A stretch of DNA of 64,000 nt from Bacillus wiedmannii. GTDB lineage: Bacteria; Bacillota; Bacilli; Bacillales; Bacillaceae_G. Position 1 is the first letter of the stretch. Every line of letters begins with the position of its first letter. Below, one piece after another: positions 25,806-33,752 of the stretch. The notes under the pieces are model-generated. The model made no database searches and was not told the DNA's origin. It saw nothing but the letters and a program-made list of their open reading frames with translations. The position numbers and the translations under genes are program-made. Where the stretch lies: positions 124,001 through 188,000 of the forward strand of contig NZ_LOBC01000039.1 in assembly GCF_001583695.1 (NCBI RefSeq). Reading direction: 5' to 3'.

Positions 25806-26317
25806 CACGATTCACCTCTCATACGAAGTCTAGAGCGCTTTTCTTTCTTTTCAGCTTTTTTCTCAAGTCTTTCTAATTTACGCTCTTCTTTTTCAACTTT
25901 TTTCTCTTTTCTCGTCGCACGATAATGATTGTATACTTCAATTGCTGCGCTACTCCACTGTACAACTTGCGCTACTTTATCTGCATTGTTTTCAATTTCA
26001 TCTGTAACAGAATCTGATACATTACGAAGTTTCGTATTTAAAGAATGGATTGTCGTTCCAATTCCATCTACACCCGATACTACTTTATTTAATGATTGTG
26101 ACTTCTGTTGAATGTCATCAGCTAACGCATTTGTTTTATGTAATAATTGCTCCGTCTCTACGCTAATCCCTTGCATTTGCTTTTCTAAACCTTCTAACGT
26201 GCTTGCAACGTTTTCTAACGTCTTCTGAACCGATAACAACGTTCTGCATACATACACTACTAATACAGCGAAAGCAACCGCGATAATAGCCGCACTTACA
26301 TATAAAAGAACTTGCAT
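25805..26317 (-). CDS. ytxG: DUF948 general-stress membrane protein YtxG
   Basis: 170 residues from ATG 26317, behind AAAGGAAGTG. One N-terminal membrane helix (LLYVSAAIIAVAFAVLVVYV), then a long coiled-coil region with heptads (about 30-115) and a very basic Lys/Glu-rich tail (KKVEKEERKLERLEKKAEKK). In B. subtilis ytxG-ytxH-ytxJ form a sigma-B/sigma-H stress operon. Here ytxH is missing and ytxG joins ytxJ directly. Confidence 0.9.
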   Translation of the reverse strand: MQVLLYVSAAIIAVAFAVLVVYVCRTLLSVQKTLENVASTLEGLEKQMQGISVETEQLLHKTNALADDIQQKSQSLNKVVSGVDGIGTTIHSLNTKLRNVSDSVTDEIENNADKVAQVVQWSSAAIEVYNHYRATRKEKKVEKEERKLERLEKKAEKKEKRSRLRMRGES

Positions 26318-26504
26318 TTCATCACTTCCTTTATCTTTTTCATACTTTACCCTATTATACAATCATTTTCCGTTTCGTTCTAATCCCTATCTTTTCATTA
26401 GAATTTTCATACTTATTCGTTAACTTTAACATAAATGATTCAACAAATTCCACTAAGTAGGTTACAATAGGAGAGGATACATAATTAGTAGGGAGGCTTT
26501 ACAT

Positions 26505-27620
26505 ATGAAAGATCCACGCATTGAAAAGTTAGCATACAATTTAATTAACTACTCTATCCGCTTACAAAAAGGCGAAAAAGTATTAATTGAAAACTTTGGC
26601 TTACAAAAAGAACTTGTAACTGCACTTGTAAAAGAAGCATATGCAGCTGGTGGTTTCCCATTCGTTTCTTTAAAAGATCATCAAGTAGATCGCTCTTTAT
26701 TAATGGGTGCTACTGAAGAACATTTTGAACAAATCGCTGCATATGAAGCAAGCGTAATGAAAGATATGGACGCTTATATCGGTCTTCGCTCTGGCGATAA
26801 CATTAACGAACAAGCTGATGTACCAAGTGAAAGAATGCAAATTCACGGCCAAACAGTTGGTAAGAAAGTTCATAGAGACATCCGCGTTCCGAAAACACGC
26901 TGGGTTGTTCTTCGCTACCCAAATGCTTCTATGGCGCAGCTTGCTAAAATGAGCACAGAAGCTTTCGAAGACTTCTACTTCGAAGTTTGTAACTTAGACT
27001 ACGGTAAAATGGATAAGGCAATGGATAGCCTTGTTACATTAATGAATAAAACAGACAAAGTTCGTTTAACTGGTCCTGGAACTGACTTAACATTCTCTAT
27101 TAAAGACATTCCAGCTATTAAATGCTCTGGTCATTTAAATATTCCAGACGGTGAAGTATATTCTGCACCAGTTCGCGATTCTGTTAACGGTACAGTTTCT
27201 TACAACACACCATCTCCTTACAACGGTTATACATTTGAAAATGTACAACTTAAATTTGAGAACGGTCAAATCGTTGAAGCAACTGCAAACGATACAGAGC
27301 GCATTAACAAAATCTTCGATACAGACGAAGGTGCACGCTTCGTTGGTGAGTTCGCAATTGGCGTAAACCCATACATCTTACATCCAATGGGAGACATCCT
27401 ATTCGATGAAAAAATCGATGGCAGCTTCCACTTCACTCCTGGACAAGCTTACGACGATGCATGGAACGGCAACAACTCGAACATTCACTGGGATTTAGTA
27501 TGCATCCAGCGCCCTGAATACGGCGGCGGCGAAATTTACTTCGACGACGTACTAATCCGTAAAGACGGACGCTTCGTTGTATCTGAACTAGAAGCTTTAA
27601 ACCCAGAGAACTTAAAATAA
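26505..27620 (+). CDS. ampS: Aminopeptidase, M29 family
   Basis: 371 residues; a thermophilic-type metallo-aminopeptidase that trims N-terminal residues in the cytosol. M29 metal ligands appear in GEFAIGVNPYI (Glu), DEKIDGSFHFTPGQAYDD (His and Asp region) and SNIHWDLVC (His-x-Asp). The substrate region is GPGTDLTFSIKD. The length is as in family. It has a strong AGGGAGG site, high-expression codon use, its own promoter and a terminator. Confidence 0.93.
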   Translation: MKDPRIEKLAYNLINYSIRLQKGEKVLIENFGLQKELVTALVKEAYAAGGFPFVSLKDHQVDRSLLMGATEEHFEQIAAYEASVMKDMDAYIGLRSGDNINEQADVPSERMQIHGQTVGKKVHRDIRVPKTRWVVLRYPNASMAQLAKMSTEAFEDFYFEVCNLDYGKMDKAMDSLVTLMNKTDKVRLTGPGTDLTFSIKDIPAIKCSGHLNIPDGEVYSAPVRDSVNGTVSYNTPSPYNGYTFENVQLKFENGQIVEATANDTERINKIFDTDEGARFVGEFAIGVNPYILHPMGDILFDEKIDGSFHFTPGQAYDDAWNGNNSNIHWDLVCIQRPEYGGGEIYFDDVLIRKDGRFVVSELEALNPENLK

Positions 27621-27625
27621 TAATA

Positions 27626-27657
27626 AAAACGCTCGGAATGTTCTCCGAGCGTTTTTT
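27626..27657. terminator. Terminator between ampS and the lipoprotein operon
   Basis: AAAAACGCTCGG pairs with CCGAGCGTTTTT around AATGTTCT. Confidence 0.9.
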
Positions 27658-27659
27658 TA

Positions 27660-28094
27660 TTAATATTGTAATAAATCTTTCGCCACATCCTCTGGCACTT
27701 TAAAACTCATTTTCTTATTTTTCATTTCAACTTCGACATAAGGGACATCTTTATATACTGTCATAGTACCAATTTCATGTAACTCTTTTTTATCATTACT
27801 CGACTCCGATAATTTTTTTGTATCCCCTTGGTACATTTTAAATGTTTTCCCTTGCGGAGTATCTAAAGGAGCCGACTGCATTTCCCACTTATCCATTTTC
27901 ATAACTTCAAACAGCTTTTCAATTTCTTTCTTATCGGTAATTACTTTTTTATCACTTGAATCTGTAAGTGATTCAATTTCAACTTTTTGTGCCTTTTCTA
28001 AGTTCAGATCTGCCTTTTCCTTCTTCGTACTACATCCTATTAAAAGAACGGATGCGGTTAGCAGAAGTAAAAATAACATAAGGACTTTTTTCAT
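27660..28094 (-). CDS. Small lipoprotein
   Basis: 144 residues. The signal peptide ends LLIGC (Cys21), followed by a Lys/Glu-rich linker and a small domain (EKLFEVMKMDKWEMQSAPLD, GTMTVYKDVPYVEVEMKNKK). Surface-anchored, with no family recognised. Third gene of a three-gene minus-strand operon with two membrane proteins. Confidence 0.75.
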   Translation of the reverse strand: MKKVLMLFLLLLTASVLLIGCSTKKEKADLNLEKAQKVEIESLTDSSDKKVITDKKEIEKLFEVMKMDKWEMQSAPLDTPQGKTFKMYQGDTKKLSESSNDKKELHEIGTMTVYKDVPYVEVEMKNKKMSFKVPEDVAKDLLQY

Positions 28095-28109
28095 TTCTAA
28101 TCCCCCTAA

Positions 28110-28292
28110 CTACATAGAGCTACTTTTTTCGTTTTTTGTTTGCTGAAAATGAAAATAATATAACAGCGCCACTGCGATAGTACCTATTAATATTGGTTCA
28201 TATAAGGGAAGATCCCATTTCATATATACTCTAGTGCAACCAACAAGCACAAACAAAATTTCTAAACAGAATAAAGGTTTTACATATTTCAT
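28110..28292 (-). CDS. Small two-helix membrane protein
   Basis: 60 residues with helices at about 5-21 and 33-50. The first contains LVGC at residues 16-19, so lipid modification is possible, though a second helix follows. It overlaps the upstream gene by 4 bases (ATGA) and precedes the lipoprotein gene by 15 bases. No family is recognised. Confidence 0.6.
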   Translation of the reverse strand: MKYVKPLFCLEILFVLVGCTRVYMKWDLPLYEPILIGTIAVALLYYFHFQQTKNEKSSSM

Positions 28293-28693
28293 TTCTTACC
28301 TACCATTTCTATTTTCACATTTGGGTTCTCTTTCTTGATAAGCGCCAAAAATTCATTCATATGTTGCGGCATCGCAACCATATGTACTTTGTATGCATTC
28401 GTCGTAATTTCAAGATATTTCCCAACTTGACGAATGATTCTTATCTCTTTCAATACGATATCGTCATTTAAAATGCCGTACTTTAATACACCATTTTCTA
28501 CTTTATGCTTTTTAATAAATACTTCCCAAACAAGTGGCACATTTACAAGGAAGCATAAACCCATTCCAATTAACGCTGACATCCACTGCTCTTTATTTGA
28601 GATAATCATGACAAGTGGATATACGACCATAAAAACTAACGTGAGACAAACGAAAATTACTACTGACTTACTTCTTTGAATCGGAAAGTCCAT
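28289..28693 (-). CDS. Membrane protein with a PH-like domain
   Basis: 134 residues. Two N-terminal helices (about 10-30, 38-57) are followed by a small beta-rich domain of about 70 residues (VENGVLKYGILNDDIVLKEI, YLEITTNAYKVHMVAMPQHM). That is the layout of bacterial PH-domain (bPH) proteins of the YyaB type. First gene of the three-gene operon; the following gene starts at its stop. Function is unknown; envelope association is inferred. Confidence 0.7.
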   Translation of the reverse strand: MDFPIQRSKSVVIFVCLTLVFMVVYPLVMIISNKEQWMSALIGMGLCFLVNVPLVWEVFIKKHKVENGVLKYGILNDDIVLKEIRIIRQVGKYLEITTNAYKVHMVAMPQHMNEFLALIKKENPNVKIEMVGKK

Positions 28694-28738
28694 ACCTACA
28701 CCACCTAACCTAAATTATACCACTTTTTCCATTTTAGT

Positions 28739-28770
28739 TATAAAAAAAGGCCATTTCTGAATGACCTTTT
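28739..28770 (-). terminator. Terminator of the GNAT pair
   Basis: AAAAAAAGGCCATT pairs with AATGACCTTTT around TCTG. The stem ends next to the stop codon. Confidence 0.7.
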
Positions 28771-29261
28771 CAAACAATGTACCTATAGAATTTCTTATCT
28801 ACCTGTAACACTGGAAAACTTTTTGGCAACTCGTCTATACTCACACTTTGGAAATTATTCTTTTCATAAAAGCGATGCGCTGCTAAAAACTTCGCTGTCG
28901 TTCCTAAGTAAATATCTTTCAGCCTTTTATTCTCAGCCCACGAAATTGCTGTTTGGAGCAACTTATGTGACGCGCCCCACCCTTTTCCACGAAATTCTTT
29001 TTTTACGAACATTTTTCTTAGCGCTACTTGCTGATTCTCAATATCTAATAAAGCTGCTGTTCCAACTACTTTATCATCATAAATTGCTACCCAAAAGTTT
29101 CCATAATCCCTTTGATAGAAGGTTTCTATTTCAAGTAAGTCTGGCTGCTCTTCTTTCGTAATGGGAACATTGTACTCTTTTCGCTGAATATGAACGATAA
29201 GATCTACTACTTCATCTTGAAACGTACTTTCATACGGAATAATGCGTATCTTCTCGTTCAT
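28770..29261 (-). CDS. GNAT N-acetyltransferase
   Basis: 163 residues from ATG 29261 (MNEKIRIIPYES), behind GAAGGAG, overlapping the stop of the upstream acetyltransferase. The acetyl-CoA loop is in RKMFVKKEFRGKGWGASHKL (about 86-105) and a C-terminal FYEKNNFQSV matches the GNAT fold. The substrate is unknown. Cytosolic, second gene of a two-gene operon. Confidence 0.85.
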   Translation of the reverse strand: MNEKIRIIPYESTFQDEVVDLIVHIQRKEYNVPITKEEQPDLLEIETFYQRDYGNFWVAIYDDKVVGTAALLDIENQQVALRKMFVKKEFRGKGWGASHKLLQTAISWAENKRLKDIYLGTTAKFLAAHRFYEKNNFQSVSIDELPKSFPVLQVDKKFYRYIV

Positions 29262-29806
29262 CGGATCTCCTTCCACTCTGAAGCTAGTAAACTATATACA
29301 GCGATATCATGAAAATGATCATATAACCATTCTTCATCTCTTAAAATACCATCTAACTTAAAACCTAAACGCTCTGGAATAGCTCGGCTTTTCACATTAT
29401 CAACACCGCACCGAATTTCCACTTTATTTAATTTTAAATCCTCAAATGCATAGTGAAGTACAGCTTTCACGCTACGCGTCATAATACCTTTCCCGCCAGC
29501 ATCTTCTGCCAGGTAATATCCGAGACTGGCCGCTTTCTTCCCCCAACTTACCGGATGAATGCCTACCATCCCAACGAGCTTTCCTTTATAACGTATGCCA
29601 CTTTCAAAACCGTCTCCCTCTGCAAACTTCTTTAACCACATCGGACAAATCTCATCATACGCACCAGCTGATTTCATCCCATCTACCCAAGGAAGCCATC
29701 TTCGTAAATGATTACGGTTTTGGTCTATTAATTGATATAGTTCCTCTTTATGATGCTTCTCTAATAACTGTAATTCGATTTCATCGTCTACTCGAAGTGT
29801 GAACAT
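29258..29806 (-). CDS. GNAT acetyltransferase, RimL/RimJ type
   Basis: 182 residues. The family pattern of ribosomal-protein-serine acetyltransferase-like enzymes is present: LRRWLPWVDG (about 34-43), GYYLAEDAGGKGIMTRSVKA (acetyl-CoA loop), and NKVEIRCGVDNVKSRAIPER followed by LGFKLDGILRDEEW. Similar to B. subtilis YdaF. The target amine is unknown. AAAGGGAG precedes the ATG. Confidence 0.87.
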   Translation of the reverse strand: MFTLRVDDEIELQLLEKHHKEELYQLIDQNRNHLRRWLPWVDGMKSAGAYDEICPMWLKKFAEGDGFESGIRYKGKLVGMVGIHPVSWGKKAASLGYYLAEDAGGKGIMTRSVKAVLHYAFEDLKLNKVEIRCGVDNVKSRAIPERLGFKLDGILRDEEWLYDHFHDIAVYSLLASEWKEIR

Positions 29807-29906
29807 GTTTTTTAGCTCCCTTTCAGTTTTCTTATTATTCTAACACTTACAGATGTAAATTGTTAAATATTCACACTTTCTTTTGAATTTTATATATGAA
29901 CAACCA

Positions 29907-29950
29907 CTATATATGATTGATATCTAGATATGAATCATATATAGTTAAAG
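29907..29950 (+). promoter_or_regulatory. Long inverted repeat and promoter directly before the PadR gene
   Basis: CTATATATGATT (29907-29918) is repeated inverted as AATCATATATAG (29933-29944), 14 bases apart, a perfect 12-base arm. A promoter fits inside it: TTGATA (29917-29922), 17 bases, TATAGT (29940-29945). This puts the start of transcription near 29952, the ATG itself. The layout suggests PadR autorepression and a leaderless or near-leaderless transcript. Confidence 0.6.
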
Positions 29951-29951
29951 T

Positions 29952-30296
29952 ATGGAAAAAAATGATAATTTTATAATTCAATTACGTAAAGGTGTTTTTG
30001 ATCTCGCTATTTTGTCTTTAATAAGTAAACAACCTATGTACGGATACGAAATTACAAGTGCATTACAAGATATCCCTGTGTTTCATATCCCAAACGGTTC
30101 GATTTACCCCATATTAAATCGAATCACGAAAAACAATTGGGCTATTTCCTATTGGGAAGAGTCCGGTGATGGCCCAAAAAGAAAATACTATCGAATTACA
30201 GACGAAGGGAGAGAAATTTTAAATAGTCGCTTACATGATTATGATGCAGTGTATCATGCTCTAATGTTACTAGCTAAAGGAGAGGATAAAAAATGA
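29952..30296 (+). CDS. PadR-family transcriptional regulator
   Basis: 114 residues. The winged-helix PadR fold is clear: LRKGVFDLAILSLISKQPMY followed by GYEITSALQDI, then PNGSIYPILNRITKNNW and GPKRKYYRITDEGREIL. The start codon lies 7 bases after the inverted repeat and has no real Shine-Dalgarno sequence. Its 3' end overlaps the next gene by 4 bases (ATGA). PadR regulators paired with HAAS-domain membrane proteins usually repress their own operon. Confidence 0.92.
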   Translation: MEKNDNFIIQLRKGVFDLAILSLISKQPMYGYEITSALQDIPVFHIPNGSIYPILNRITKNNWAISYWEESGDGPKRKYYRITDEGREILNSRLHDYDAVYHALMLLAKGEDKK

Positions 30297-30955
30297 ATAA
30301 AGAACAATTCTTTTCAAATGAACTCATTACTTCTTTCTTACACGATCTTCATAAAGGTTTAATGAACCTACCTACGTCAACAAGAGAACAACATGTGCTA
30401 GAGATCAAATCGGATTTATATGAAAATGCATTAAGTAAAGAAAGTGAAGGGATACCATTAGAAATCATCCCTTCACAAGTGATTGAAGAATTTCTTCCTC
30501 CAAAAGAATTAGCAAAGGAAATTGCCGGAGAATATACAGACGTTATTCAAGATGCACAGCAATCTACAAATACATTTATTAAATACTTTACAGGGCTATC
30601 TGTTGCTCCACTCGTTGCTTTATCAGTACCTATCGCACTTGGCTTTATAAATATTTCAGCTAATTTACCATTTTTATTAGCCTTTATCGTAAGCAATATT
30701 TGGTTCATCTGTAGAGAAAACCATTGGAATACAAAGCAATTAAAATTTTTAAAAACAATGATTTTCTTTAGTACTAGCGTTTTAATTGCACTTCCATTTG
30801 CATTCTTCGCGATTCGAATTATGATAACAAAACAATTCGATATGTTTTCATTCTATTATTTAATCGGATATGTACTTTTTAGTTCACTATATATCTTTTT
30901 ATTAAAACAACTATACAAAAAGAATAAACAATATCAACAGATTAACGCTTTTTAA
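30293..30955 (+). CDS. HAAS-domain membrane protein, partner of PadR
   Basis: 220 residues. The N-terminal HAAS domain (about 12-80: FLHDLHKGLMNLPTSTREQH, IPSQVIEEFLPPKELAKEIA, GEY) is followed by four membrane helices (about 100-120, 125-140, 155-175, 185-205). HAAS/PadR pairs form a one-component-like signalling unit at the membrane. Coupled to padR by ATGA. The ligand is unknown. Confidence 0.82.
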   Translation: MNKEQFFSNELITSFLHDLHKGLMNLPTSTREQHVLEIKSDLYENALSKESEGIPLEIIPSQVIEEFLPPKELAKEIAGEYTDVIQDAQQSTNTFIKYFTGLSVAPLVALSVPIALGFINISANLPFLLAFIVSNIWFICRENHWNTKQLKFLKTMIFFSTSVLIALPFAFFAIRIMITKQFDMFSFYYLIGYVLFSSLYIFLLKQLYKKNKQYQQINAF

Positions 30956-30970
30956 AATATATCGAACACA

Positions 30971-31007
30971 ACAAAAAAAGACGCACAGCCACAGCTATGC
31001 GTCTTTT
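30971..31007. terminator. Terminator between the PadR operon and murC
   Basis: AAAAAGACGCA pairs with TGCGTCTTTT, with an inner CAGC/GCTA-like loop. It serves both converging transcripts. Confidence 0.85.
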
Positions 31008-31010
31008 CTA

Positions 31011-32321
31011 TTACTTCTCTGCAACTTGAACTTCTTTTACGTAAGCTGCTTCGAATTTTTGTATGTCTCCTGCGCCCATGAAAATTAGAACGCCGTTTTT
31101 ATGTTTCTTTAATACATACGTTGTTGTATCTGTAATTAGTTCTGCACCGTCAATACGCTTTTGCAGATCTTCGATTGTTAATTCACCTTTGTTTTCGCGC
31201 GCTGATCCGAAAATATCACATAAGTATACTTGGTCAGCTTTGCTTAAGCTTTCAGCAAACTCATCTAAGAACTTTTCTGTACGTGAGAATGTATGCGGCT
31301 GGAATACAGCGACAACTTCACGCTCTGGATGTTTTTGACGAGCTGCTTCAATCGTTGCATTAATTTCTGTCGGATGGTGTGCGTAGTCATCGATAATAAC
31401 TTGCTCTCCCATTGGCTTTTCATTAAAGCGACGTTTTACGCCTTCAAAAGTTGTTAACTGATGCTTAACTGCTTCTACATCAACGTTTTCATAATGGCAA
31501 AGCGCGATTACTGCTAATGCATTTAATACGCTGTGGTTGCCGTATCCTGTAATTTTGAACGTGTCATAGTACGTATTACGAACGAATACATCGAAAATAG
31601 TACCATCTGTTCTCTTTTGAATGTTACGTGCTTGGAAATCATTATCTTCTCCAAATCCATAGAAAATAACAGGTACTTTCGCTTGAATTTTTTGAAGTTC
31701 TTCATCATCTCCACATGCAATAATACCTTTTTTCACTTGCAATGCCATCTCTTGGAATGCATTGAATACATCATTGATATCTGAGAAATAATCTGGATGA
31801 TCAAAATCAATGTTTGTCATAATTGCATAGTCTGGATTGTAAGACAAGAAATGACGACGATACTCACAAGCTTCAAATACAAAATACTTACTATTTTCTA
31901 CCCCATGCCCTGTTCCATCTCCAATGAGGTAAGATGTAGGGTATGCACCTTGCATTACATGGGCTAACAAACCAGTTGTTGATGTTTTTCCATGCGCACC
32001 AGTTACAGCAACACTTGTGTATTGGTTCATAAGATCACCTAAGAAGTGATGGTAACGATGTACTGGGATGTTTAATTCTTTTGCTGCTACGATTTCTTCA
32101 TGCGTATCAGGAAATGCATTTCCTGCAATAATCACTTGTCCTTCTTTTACATTATTTTTATCAAAAGGAAGGATCGAGATATTACGCTTTTCCAACGCTG
32201 TTTGTGTAAAGAAACGCTTTTCATAATCAGACCCTTGAACAGTATGCTTCATGTCATGAAGAATTTGAGCTAATGAACTCATTCCTGTTCCTTTAATTCC
32301 TACAAAATGGTAAACTGTCAT
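31011..32321 (-). CDS. murC: UDP-N-acetylmuramate--L-alanine ligase
   Basis: 436 residues. Adds L-Ala to UDP-MurNAc, the first amino-acid ligation of peptidoglycan synthesis, in the cytosol. Motifs: N-terminal [23 protein letters not shown] loop [12 protein letters not shown] (about 106-117), [34 protein letters not shown]. The length is typical of Bacillus MurC. It is monocistronic with a GGAGGTTC site upstream. Its place near sftA is conserved in Bacillus. Confidence 0.97.
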   Translation of the reverse strand: MTVYHFVGIKGTGMSSLAQILHDMKHTVQGSDYEKRFFTQTALEKRNISILPFDKNNVKEGQVIIAGNAFPDTHEEIVAAKELNIPVHRYHHFLGDLMNQYTSVAVTGAHGKTSTTGLLAHVMQGAYPTSYLIGDGTGHGVENSKYFVFEACEYRRHFLSYNPDYAIMTNIDFDHPDYFSDINDVFNAFQEMALQVKKGIIACGDDEELQKIQAKVPVIFYGFGEDNDFQARNIQKRTDGTIFDVFVRNTYYDTFKITGYGNHSVLNALAVIALCHYENVDVEAVKHQLTTFEGVKRRFNEKPMGEQVIIDDYAHHPTEINATIEAARQKHPEREVVAVFQPHTFSRTEKFLDEFAESLSKADQVYLCDIFGSARENKGELTIEDLQKRIDGAELITDTTTYVLKKHKNGVLIFMGAGDIQKFEAAYVKEVQVAEK

Positions 32322-32534
32322 CTTAAAGAACCTCCAACATTTCGAACTAATACAACGGCCTATCTATAAGACAGTATATGAATCTTTTCTTATTTTGGTA
32401 ATCATCATACATTTTTGATGTAGTGAAGTTATTCTTTCCCTTCACTTATCAGGATAAACTCGTACGTACTTCTTTTTTATGTCCATAACAAATCCATTAT
32501 AGCAAAAAAGAAGCCGCTATACTATGATAACAGA

Positions 32535-32574
32535 AAAACTGATAGGGTCAATCACCTATCAGTTTTTCTCTTTT
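32535..32574 (-). terminator. Terminator of the nicotinate phosphoribosyltransferase gene
   Basis: AAAAACTGATAGG pairs with CCTATCAGTTTTT around GTCAATCA. Confidence 0.85.
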
Positions 32575-33691
32575 ACATATCTTCTCTTTTTTCTAATTGA
32601 ACACTCTCTAAACGTGGGTTTGGACGATATTTACGACCAGCTTTCGCTTCTGGTTTTCCATTTAATTCTACGTTATCACCAGTAAAGCCAATATTCATTT
32701 TTAATAAGCTACTTCCTACTCCGTATATATCAACAGGTACGTTTTGAGCTTCAAATTCACGAATACGCTTCTCATCAAATCCACCAGTTACAACGATGTC
32801 TACATGCTGGAATCCTTCTTCATCAAGTGCTTTACGAAGTGCGAATACAAGCGATGGGTTTACACCACGTGGATCGAATGTTCCAAGTACTTCTGGGTGG
32901 CGAATGAAGTATTGATCAATCATCGTGCGCGACGTATCTACACGTACACCTTTTAATGTTGATCCAAATTCACGCGCTACGCGAAGTGCATCTGTAATGA
33001 CATCATTGTTGTAATCAATTAATACAACTAATTCATCTTCTGGGAATTTCTTATGATATGCTTTTGCCGCTTCCACAACATCACCATTAAACATTTGAAT
33101 TAATGCGTGAGGCATTGTCCCCATACCACTTCTGCCCCACCATTCATTCATCGCATGCGTCGCTTGTGCGCTCATACCTCCGATGTATGCTGCATAACCG
33201 TCACCAGCTTGTTGCGTATAATGATCGTCACGATCTCCCATGAAAATAACTGGTTTTTCTTTATCTACGCTACGCGCAGCTTGGACAACGTTATATACGT
33301 TTGTCGCAACTGATGTACGACGGGCTAAAATCCCATCAATGACACCTTCTAAAAATCCGAAATTTTCATAAGGACCATGAATTGTTAACACTGTTTCAAA
33401 CGGACTAATATTATCGCCATCTTTTAAAGAGTTAATCTCAAGTTCCTCAGGATTTTTGGCGAATGTTTGTAGCAACGCAATCACTTCATCTGTTCCGCAA
33501 AGAACTGCATTTTCCTTTTGGAAAAATTGCATCGTCACAACACTTTTCGGGCGAAATTCTTCAATGATTTCTCTAGTCTTTAAAAAGTAAACGGCAGAGA
33601 ACCAACCTTCTCCAACACGTTCGTCAAATTTAAATGTTCTATTTGTTAGTCTATTTATTTCACCTTTTAATTTTAATTCAATTTCTTTCAT
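32573..33691 (-). CDS. Nicotinate phosphoribosyltransferase
   Basis: 372 residues. Converts nicotinate and PRPP to nicotinate mononucleotide in NAD salvage. The short NAPRTase subgroup pattern is present: FKFDERVGEGWFSAVYFLKT, LEGVIDGILARRTSVATNVY, VIFMGDRDDHYTQQAGDGYA, KGVRVDTSRTM, DIVVTGGFDEKRI and VDIYGVGSSLL (phosphate loop). It is shorter than the 490-residue B. subtilis PncB, as in the other subgroup. Monocistronic, with no NAD genes beside it. GGAGTAAAGCGAC lies upstream of the ATG. Confidence 0.9.
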   Translation of the reverse strand: MKEIELKLKGEINRLTNRTFKFDERVGEGWFSAVYFLKTREIIEEFRPKSVVTMQFFQKENAVLCGTDEVIALLQTFAKNPEELEINSLKDGDNISPFETVLTIHGPYENFGFLEGVIDGILARRTSVATNVYNVVQAARSVDKEKPVIFMGDRDDHYTQQAGDGYAAYIGGMSAQATHAMNEWWGRSGMGTMPHALIQMFNGDVVEAAKAYHKKFPEDELVVLIDYNNDVITDALRVAREFGSTLKGVRVDTSRTMIDQYFIRHPEVLGTFDPRGVNPSLVFALRKALDEEGFQHVDIVVTGGFDEKRIREFEAQNVPVDIYGVGSSLLKMNIGFTGDNVELNGKPEAKAGRKYRPNPRLESVQLEKREDM

Positions 33692-33752
33692 GTCGCTTTA
33701 CTCCCTACTTTACTATCCAACATTTTCTATTAGTATACAGCAAAACCGTTTA

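Noticed and set aside
31523-31784. Alternative open frames within murC on both strands
   Set aside because: Fully inside murC, whose motifs are complete; shadows only.
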